Part shown: piece by piece, positions 57,751-64,000 of the stretch
How positions within the stretch are numbered: the first letter of the stretch is position 1
How the letters are laid out: the number at the start of each line of letters is the position of its first letter
Origin: Aquanectria penicillioides
Lineage: Eukaryota > Ascomycota > Sordariomycetes > Hypocreales > Nectriaceae
Direction: 5' to 3'
NCBI GenBank assembly: GCA_003415625.1
Contig: PYIU01000010.1
Span: 1,672,501-1,736,500, forward strand
DNA length: 64,000 bases
Notes under the pieces: model-generated
What the model saw: the letters and a program-made list of their open reading frames with translations, nothing else
What the model was told of the DNA's origin: nothing
Databases searched by the model: none
Program-made: the position numbers and the translations under genes

Positions 57751-59559
57751 ATGCCTCGACTCCAATCGCGCGCCAGCGTGTGCTGGACATGTCGACTCCG
57801 CCGAAAGAAATGCGACGGGTCTCGCCCAAAATGCGGAGGTTGTCTTGCTCTAAACATCACTTGCCACAACAGCGCCTCCAGGCCTAGTTGGATGGATGGA
57901 GGACCCGGACAGAAAGAGATGGCAGAAGGAATTAAAGCTCAAATCAAAGAGCAGGCAGTTAGTCGACGTGAGAAACACACAGGCGATGAGAAGTCGTTCA
58001 TCGTCATATCACAGACTGACTACGTGGTTCAAAGCGAGGCCAGGAAATCACATCTTTCTGATCCTTCGACAACCCAACCAACCATTCAGGATGATTCGGC
58101 ACCACGTCCCTGGGTGAAGGAGACAGATCCACGTCTTGACACAACTTCGGTCCTTGATCTGACAATCCACGAACCCACAGACCAAACATTTGCCGGCCTT
58201 GGGAAAGCCTGGGAGTTAGAGATTATCATGGTCTACCTAGATCACGTCTTCCCTTTCTTGTTTCCTTTCTACCGACCACCGTTGGTCGGTACAAGCAGAG
58301 CATGGCTCCTGTCGTTCGTAAGGGCTAATCGAGCTGTGACTCACTCGGTGCTGAGCTTGAGTTCATTCTTCTTCACATTCGGGCTGCGACAAACATTCCC
58401 TGGAAGACGAGAATCCTGCGTGTCAGTCGTCTGGGGCCAAGTTGTGGAACAAGCTAAAATGTCGTTCGAGATGCTCAATGCAGACTTGGTGAGAGTTTCA
58501 CAGTCGGAAGGCAATGTCACCATATTAGACAAGGCGCGCGTCATGGAGACCATCACTCACTTGATGGTCTTTGACCTGTTCGTTGGTCGGTCATCCGACT
58601 GGAAGACGCACTTGGTCCCTGCGATTACATTATTTGAGGAGATAACTCTTGAAGCTTCCCAGGCTTCACCTGACTCACCCGGTCTGTCTGGAGTATTGAA
58701 ATTAATGGAATGGCCACGACCTTTCGTCTCTGGCTTCCAGCGGCTACTCTGGAACCCTGATCAAGCATGTTTCCGTTTTTTTACCTCAATACTGTTGTAC
58801 ATTGACATCATCGGCAGCACGATTCTTCAGAGAGCACCACTACTAAAACACCACTACGCAAATGTGATTAGTGATCTGCCTCCTGAACAGATAGGTAACC
58901 CATTAAATTTATTCGCCTTTGTTGGATGCCAAAATTGGGCTCTGCTTGCTGTTGGAGAAATTGCGTCCCTAGACGCATGGAAGAAGGAACTGCAACCTGC
59001 TGATAGCTTGGACCGATCTGAACTTAATGTTCGGGCCAAGCGTATCTTCGAAGTACTAGAACAAGGCCTCGCAGGCTTGGAGAAGTGCCATCCAACACAT
59101 GAACCCAGTGGTGTCAAGTTACCAGTCCCCCAGTTGTGTTTTGAAGCTGCTCGTTACAGCAGTGATGAAAACAGATCCACATTGCCAACCAAGATTTGGG
59201 CGCATGGCGCACACATCTACCTACATGTTGTCGAGTTGGGATGGGATCTATCGCACGTCGGACTGCGATGGCATGTTGCAGAAGTTGCCAAGTTTGCCGC
59301 ATGTATCAATTCTGCCGCGGAGATCCGAACTCTGGCTTGGCCTATTTGCGTCGCCGGCTGTCTTGCCCAGGGCGTCGAGGAGCAACAAAAATTCAGAGAC
59401 ATCATAAACGGGTTGGACAATATTCAGCTTCGCAGTACATTGCACCATGCTGGCCATATCATGGCCGAGGTTTGGAATCGCCGGGAAGCGTTGGACTCCG
59501 AAAATTGGGACATTGCTGCTTGCTTTCACATCTTGGGTGAGCCCCCTCTTCTTATTTGA
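57751..59559 (+). CDS. Zn2Cys6 transcription factor (fungal_trans_2 type)
   Basis: Single-exon 602-residue regulator. The ATG at 57751 (MPRLQSRASVCWTC) is preferred over an upstream in-frame TTG. Zinc cluster Cys at 11, 14, 21, 28, 31, 38 with the basic RLRRKK loop. A hydrophilic linker follows to about residue 130, then the regulatory domain of the PF11951 type (WELEIIMVYLDHVFPFLFPFY, SSFFFTFGLR, FQRLLWNPDQ, AWPICVAGCLA, LHHAGHIMAEVW). It ends with the family's usual C-terminus ILGEPPLLI. It faces the NmrA-like gene tail-to-tail with only 133 bp between them, suggesting a regulator/target pair (inference). Confidence 0.9.
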   Translation: MPRLQSRASVCWTCRLRRKKCDGSRPKCGGCLALNITCHNSASRPSWMDGGPGQKEMAEGIKAQIKEQAVSRREKHTGDEKSFIVISQTDYVVQSEARKSHLSDPSTTQPTIQDDSAPRPWVKETDPRLDTTSVLDLTIHEPTDQTFAGLGKAWELEIIMVYLDHVFPFLFPFYRPPLVGTSRAWLLSFVRANRAVTHSVLSLSSFFFTFGLRQTFPGRRESCVSVVWGQVVEQAKMSFEMLNADLVRVSQSEGNVTILDKARVMETITHLMVFDLFVGRSSDWKTHLVPAITLFEEITLEASQASPDSPGLSGVLKLMEWPRPFVSGFQRLLWNPDQACFRFFTSILLYIDIIGSTILQRAPLLKHHYANVISDLPPEQIGNPLNLFAFVGCQNWALLAVGEIASLDAWKKELQPADSLDRSELNVRAKRIFEVLEQGLAGLEKCHPTHEPSGVKLPVPQLCFEAARYSSDENRSTLPTKIWAHGAHIYLHVVELGWDLSHVGLRWHVAEVAKFAACINSAAEIRTLAWPICVAGCLAQGVEEQQKFRDIINGLDNIQLRSTLHHAGHIMAEVWNRREALDSENWDIAACFHILGEPPLLI

Positions 59560-59692
59560 ATCAGGTTTTCCATCATGTACACGAAGATGCACTGGGGAGC
59601 TGGAGAGGGAGGAACAAGAAAAGTCGGGACAGAAAAGCATCTTCTCGGGTCAACCTATCGACTTGTAGGTAGCTGTACTTGTAGGTAGCTGT
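59560..59692. terminator. Short convergent 3' spacer
   Basis: 133 bp between two stop codons must hold both polyadenylation regions. A direct repeat of the 13-mer CTTGTAGGTAGCT occurs at about 59662-59674 and 59679-59691. Confidence 0.35.
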
Positions 59693-60827
59693 CTACTTTC
59701 CTGCCCAGGCCCCGAGAATTTCTTCCACACTCATGGTCTTGATGTCAGGGAACCGCTTGTTCAAGCTCCTCTCCTCAGGAAGATGCATCAGTGCAGTCAC
59801 ACAATACAGGCCAAACCTAGCATATCGCAATTGCAACGCCTCCTTAGGAAATCGCGAATAGAAGAATTTATGAGCAGGGAGCTCCGTAACTTGACCTTTT
59901 CCAAGCTTTTCAATTGGGTCGTAGATGACGTTGAATTTAGTTTCTGGTGCATTCCAGAAATGTTAGTTGTCAACTTCTCTAGTCGGGGGCAGTAGGGCTG
60001 ATACATACTTGTCTGCTCTTCGGCAATCCTAAGGATCTCGTTGTACGTCCGCACGTCGCTGTAGCAAAAAGATTCCTCCTCCCAACTAACAAGACTCAGT
60101 GCAGCTTCGACGAACCGGGCCACGTCAAAGCTGTAGCTGAAACAGATCAGGTCGTTTCCTGAACCAGGGATAGATGCTGATCGGTTTGCAATGTCAACAT
60201 GAATGGCATATCCACCCAAATGGCTCTTGATATGAGGGGCACCTATATTATCCATCATTTGACCTATATGTATAGATGTCCACTCGAGATTGGTAGAACG
60301 CAACTTGCTGATGGATTCGCCACGGGGAACGTTCTGAGGCAATTGCAGATGGCTGGAAAGAGAAAACAAGGTCAGCCAAGTGTGCACCAGGGTCGTTGGT
60401 TGTTTGACGTGGATAGAAGACTAAGACTTTACGCTGCGGGTGTGGGGATTGCCCAGTCGCTGGGAATGAAGCGTTTCGTCGGCCTAGACAACGAAGCGGC
60501 CTCAATTAGGTTGATCTCGGAGGTACCGGACACCTTATCCATCACTTGGATAGTAGAAATGACGGTGTGCACCACCTTGTCTTCCAGGATCTTCTTCAAG
60601 GCATCCACGTCACAATAGTCGACGACAATGGTCTGCACTCCATTTACTTTGGATTCTGTCTCCTAATATGACTTTTGTCAGCCAATCTTTGACACTTGAA
60701 TATCGAATCAAGAGAGACATACCTTGCGGGAGAGCGCAATGACTGTATAGTTCAGGTTTCTCTCGAGCACTTCGGCAATGGTGCGACCAAGTCTGCCAGT
60801 GCCTCCGGCGATTGCCACAGTGACCAT
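59693..60827 (-). CDS. NmrA-like NAD(P)-binding protein (isoflavone-reductase type)
   Basis: Atypical SDR. Exons 60827-60723, 60662-60433, 60352-60009, 59943-59693 give 309 residues in frame. N-terminal dinucleotide motif VAIAGGTGRLGRTIAEVL, RFIPSDWAIPTP, TNLEWTSIHIGQMMD, a PGSGNDLICFSYSFDVARFV block and C-terminal MSVEEILGAWAGK, all typical of the fungal NmrA/isoflavone-reductase-like family. There is no catalytic Y-x3-K. Members act as redox sensors or reductases of aromatic compounds. Reading straight through 60432 gives an apparent frameshift; a canonical GTAAAG...TTTCCAG intron (60432-60353) restores the frame. Confidence 0.88.
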
Positions 60828-61523
60828 TTTAAAAAGCAAAGACGAAATTATTGAGGAAGTATTTGAGTAAAAGATTTTGCACGAGATTCAGAAATGATCT
60901 GTAGAATACGGAGCTCGGCTGCTTTGGAGAGAAGTCTCTGTCTCAGGACCTTATGGCAGGTTTTTATAGATGTATGGACTCTTCAAACTGAGTCACAAGC
61001 ACGATACGGAGATAAGAACTCATCGCCGGACGATGAAATGTCGCAATCATGTCATTTAATTGGAAAACTTCATCCCTCAGTCATCAATCAGTGTGTTATT
61101 TTTTGCTTCTATCTTAAGGATGATGCCGGTGATCCGAACACGGCGTGTGGACGTCTGAATGTAGAAATGAGCGCGCGCTCATCCGAAACAGGACTAGTCA
61201 GCTATGTGAAGGAATCAACAAACCACTTGCGTACGTCATGTGATGAGTGATGACTGAATGGTGATAGTAAAATCTTGTTTTCAATGCTATGCAAGGTCAT
61301 ATTCACATTGGATATTATAGGAGAAGATGCTTTTTTCTCGCTGGAGGTTGGAGATGGATACGGCGATGATGGTGGATGGGACAAGCAGGCCCAAGCTACC
61401 CTAAACAGATTTTAGGCATGCACGAAGAAGTGAGTTTTGAACCAAATCAATGCGCATGTGCAACCCAGCAGTTGAACCCATTCTCGGCATGTTCTAAAGT
61501 AATGTTAAAACTACTATTTATGA
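60828..61523. other. Intergenic stretch
   Basis: Promoter side of the NmrA-like gene (TGAGTCA at 60989-60995) and 3' flank of the next gene. The ORF at 60894-61250 has no domain. Confidence 0.4.
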
Positions 61524-62051
61524 TCAATCGACCTTGTTATCAGACATGAGCTTAATAGGGCAGGGCTTGAGAGTGCCATTCTCAACCTGCTCACGCATGT
61601 TATAGTAACAACGCCTTCTTTCTTCCAACTTCTGCTCGTCGTGTTCGCGCCATTTTTCTGGCAGCGGAGGAGGAAGTATCTCTCGATCCGGATGGAACCA
61701 CCGCTCCTCGGGAACTTTGGTACCGTCAACACCTCGCATTGTGGCTTCCCACTCGGAAATGTAGGGAAAGCGATCCAAGTAGGCTTTGATAAGGGCGGGT
61801 GTCAAAGGATAGGCGTCTATGACATTGCGATCGGCATCGAATGAACGCAATATCCCATCTTTGCCCATCATTCGAATGCCCATACCGGTAGGATCGTCAT
61901 TCATTTTCCGATATATCGCATTCAGCTCGTGCTGAGCCGGCGAAAGATCTTCCTGTGGTACATCAGAGCAGGTGCATGAGGTTCCCTTTGAGGCGCCACA
62001 GCAGTTGCATGGGGCTTCCTGATTTTCTGGCTCAGTGTTTACCTGGGTCAT
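61524..62051 (-). CDS. Small hypothetical protein with Cys-rich N-terminus
   Basis: 175 residues, single exon, ATG at 62051. Residues 15-29 hold five Cys in a compact C-x-CC-x6-C-x-C arrangement (CNCCGASKGTSCTC), which could bind metal. The remainder is acidic and charged, with MMGKDGILRSFDADRNVIDAYP, WHP-like FHPDREILPPPLPEKW and a basic helix EERRRCYYNMREQ. Codon pattern and composition support a real gene. I do not recognise the family. Confidence 0.6.
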   Translation of the reverse strand: MTQVNTEPENQEAPCNCCGASKGTSCTCSDVPQEDLSPAQHELNAIYRKMNDDPTGMGIRMMGKDGILRSFDADRNVIDAYPLTPALIKAYLDRFPYISEWEATMRGVDGTKVPEERWFHPDREILPPPLPEKWREHDEQKLEERRRCYYNMREQVENGTLKPCPIKLMSDNKVD

Positions 62052-62738
62052 GTTGAGGTCGTGGATATCAGTGTTTTAAAAGGCAGTTTTCCAAAGACGA
62101 GAATGTTGATGTACGAAGTTCTTCATTGCATGAAAATGGGCTCTGGTTCGACTTTTATAGAAGAGGACTAGGCATCTAGCTTATGGGTGCAAGGAGTACG
62201 GTGTGAGTGGACTACGGATAAAGGCGACAATATGCGCTGTCATAGAGTGGTTGAGAATGCCTTCAGGGAGTAATAATGCCCGGATCCCGTGGCGCGACCT
62301 CGTGTTGAATGGGGACTCGTTGCTAACAAGGATGTGGCTGGGATGTGACTAGGATGTGACTAGGATGTGACTAGGATGTGACTAGGATACGGCGGGGATG
62401 TGCGGAAAAGAGGAGTCATTATTGGTTGGTAGAGCTGAAACGGCTCACCTGTTCGCCTTGGGTATCTGTAAGCTGATACTAGATGTAGAGCGCATTCTCC
62501 ATCAGGACGTGCCTTCAAGCTAAATGGTAATCTGGCCCCATGGTGTGGTTTCTAGTAAAGAAAGGGGAAGACTGGCGGATATCTCTTTGCTATTCCAATT
62601 ATGCTCAGCCTCAGCATCAAACTCTTGGGTACACTGAACATGTGTGTGAAACAGCCTTCCACTTGAATTTTTTATGCCAACACCTTGAAGCGCATTGTCG
62701 ATGTCTGGCGTGGTTCTATTCTCTGAAAAGACGGAGCC
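62052..62738. other. Intergenic stretch with minisatellite
   Basis: Promoter side of the small hypothetical gene. It contains the 11-bp tandem repeat listed separately. No other gene supported; an open frame at 62540-62773 is unrecognised. Confidence 0.4.
62341..62388 (+). repeat. 11-bp tandem repeat, four exact copies
   Basis: GGATGTGACTA is repeated at 62341, 62352, 62363 and 62374, then breaks down into GGATA. Related GGATGTGG lies just before it (about 62330) and GGGATGTG just after. It is about 290 bp upstream of the gene that starts at 62051. A polymorphic minisatellite or a cluster of protein-binding sites is possible. Confidence 0.85.
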
Positions 62739-63244
62739 GTGCAAATACTCCTCCTGATCGACTACTTTTTTGACTGGTCACGGGACGTATACAGAGAAGA
62801 CATTATTAGAGAATTACAAGTGCTCGCCTCAGGTGACAATGATGACGCTGGCAAAACTTTTGGGGACTGTGACATCTGGTCGATAGTGGACCCTGTCAAC
62901 CATACTGACCGAGACACTGAAAATGAGGCTGAACCAGATGCGATATTGGAAAACGCCTTTATGATTTATGACTGCCCATAAGGAGTTATCCGACATGCAA
63001 CATTTGTGGAATCCAAGTATTGCGGTATTTTGATCACCAAGGACTCGGTGTGAGCATCGATTTTGATAGGGCCATTGTTCTACGAATGGTGACACAGCTT
63101 CTTGGGGGGACTTTGACTCAGGTGCTCCTACGTGCTATCGACAAATACTCTTTGAAGTTTTGTCCAAGCTTCCGGCATGTCACGATTTACTTCGATGTAG
63201 ATAAAACCTCATTTCGAGCTGTTGTCCATCTCATATGCATGTAG
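62739..63244 (+). pseudogene. Degenerate ORF stretch, probable gene remnant
   Basis: One frame reads LLLIDYFFDWSRDVYREDII, RELQVLASGDNDD, DIWSIVDPV until TAA near 62980. The same reading direction continues without ATG as GVIRHATFVESKYCGILITK to a further stop near 63048. Another frame at 63020-63244 reads RAIVLRMVTQLLGG. The segments look like former coding sequence broken by stops and a frame change. I cannot name the family with confidence. Confidence 0.3.
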
Positions 63245-63854
63245 GTCAGAAAAGAGCAACTTGAATCACCAGAGCCTTTCATTATAGTCTCGAACAATCT
63301 TTATCAGCAACATCGATTACAGAACTATTTTCAATCAGCCTTTAAAAAGAAGCCAGGCTATTCTAGTGAGGGATAAAACACAGCTGTAAGAAGTGTGAAA
63401 GCTCCGATATCGAATGTAGCGTAAAGAAAACTATAAATATCAAAACCTTGCTCTATGACAGAGTAGGACACGATTTCTCAAACTTCTTCAGGTAGGTTTT
63501 AGATACGTTTATATTTAGTTAGGCTAGACTAGCCTTTCAACTTTAACTTGTGCTTGCATACGGTTCCTATTTCAATCCTCAACGCACAACCTGATATTTC
63601 GATAGATAACTAGTAGACTCTTCAGATGGAGTCAGCATCCCCCATGGACCATTTTCCACGCTTTAAATGATCAACGGCTCATCTGTGGGGGCTAAATACA
63701 GGGATTCCGGTACTGACCACGTATTTCTCACGGTCAGATTGAGCCAGTTCATATCTTAGGTAATCCTAAGTTTTCTCCTCATGTAAGATCAATATTCGAA
63801 AATAATCCTAATCTTCGCTGACCGGAAACATTCACGACTTCTGGACTGTGCAGT
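63245..63854. promoter_or_regulatory. Upstream region of the right-edge regulator
   Basis: AT-rich non-coding stretch before ATG 63855. No gene seen. Confidence 0.4.
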
Positions 63855-64000
63855 ATGCCAGGTGTTCCTACCAGTCTGGGCTGCGCGGCTTGTCAACAGC
63901 AAAAGAGATTGGTAAGCCAGTCCAAGACACTGAATTGGCAGAAAATAACTTGCTATCAAGTGCGACCAAGTACAACCCGTTTGTGGAAGATGTCAGCGCC
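63855..64000 (+). CDS. Zn2Cys6 transcription factor, 5' end only (cut by window)
   Basis: ATG 63855 opens MPGVPTSLGCAACQQQKRL. A canonical intron (63912-63960, GTAAGC...CAAG) joins in phase 0 to CDQVQPVCGRCQR. This gives five of the six Cys of a zinc cluster (C10, C13, C20, C27, C30), with an intron inside the cluster as is common in fungal regulators. The basic loop QQQKRL is short of Lys/Arg compared with typical clusters. Everything beyond residue 32 lies outside the window. Confidence 0.7.
   Translation, partial: MPGVPTSLGCAACQQQKRLVSQSKTLNWQKITCYQVRPSTTRLWKMSA

Noticed and set aside
60433..60440. Apparent frameshift/stop in the NmrA-like gene after AIPTPAA
   Set aside because: A canonical intron (GTAAAG at 60432 to TTTCCAG at 60353) restores the frame and the total is an exact multiple of three. 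The gene is intact.
1..64000. Secondary-metabolite backbone cluster, CRISPR array, prophage or complete transposon
   Set aside because: No PKS, NRPS or terpene-synthase motifs, no repeat-spacer pattern, no transposase or reverse-transcriptase motifs seen on either strand.

Overview
The window is nuclear DNA of a filamentous ascomycete (Pezizomycotina, probably Sordariomycetes). This is inferred from short GT-AG introns of about 45-105 bp, Zn2Cys6 and bZIP/DUF3425 regulators, an NmrA-like protein, a PTH11-type membrane protein and a LaeA-like methyltransferase. I saw no rRNA, tRNA, CRISPR array, complete transposon or polyketide/peptide synthase backbone. Gene content is of accessory-genome type: transporters, carbohydrate-active enzymes, oxidoreductases, regulators and several broken genes. 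Exon models were built by hand from splice signals and conserved protein motifs. Most multi-exon models sum to an exact multiple of three.

Layout. 0-7 kb: LaeA-like methyltransferase cut by the left edge, a doubtful four-helix membrane protein, and an ankyrin protein with a fungal STAND-type N-terminus. 7.7-16 kb: a very intron-rich 747-aa MFS sugar-porter-like protein, a lactose-permease-type MFS, and a GH5 glucanase-like gene that is clearly dead. 18.9-31.5 kb: a catabolic block consisting of a Zn2Cys6 regulator, a secreted alginate-lyase-fold enzyme, a GH88 unsaturated glucuronyl hydrolase, a Dal5-type anion transporter, a GH28-like hydrolase and an SDR. This looks like a fungal polyuronate utilisation cluster. 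31.9-32.9 kb: a Baeyer-Villiger monooxygenase pseudogene.

34.1-44.7 kb: five consecutive plus-strand genes (zinc alcohol dehydrogenase, MFS sugar transporter, bZIP regulator, SDR, aldehyde dehydrogenase). The AP-1/Gcn4-type heptamer TGAGTCA occurs upstream of all four non-regulator genes and is locally enriched, so this looks like a second oxidative catabolic cluster with its own regulator. 45.7-48.1 kb: a large fungal membrane protein of unknown function. 48-52.5 kb: gene-poor. 52.5-60.8 kb: a secreted EthD protein, an F-box-like protein, a decayed PTH11/rhodopsin-type gene, and a tail-to-tail Zn2Cys6/NmrA-like pair. 61.5-64 kb: a small Cys-rich-headed hypothetical protein, an 11-bp tandem repeat, a degenerate ORF stretch, and the first exons of another Zn2Cys6 regulator at the right edge.

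How it may work (inference): in the first cluster the secreted lyase would cut a uronic-acid polymer by beta-elimination, leaving unsaturated ends. GH88, which lacks a signal peptide, would remove those ends inside the cell. The acid-anion-type transporter would bring products in, and the Zn2Cys6 protein would regulate. In the second cluster alcohol/aldehyde oxidation enzymes share a bZIP-type promoter element with a sugar-type transporter.
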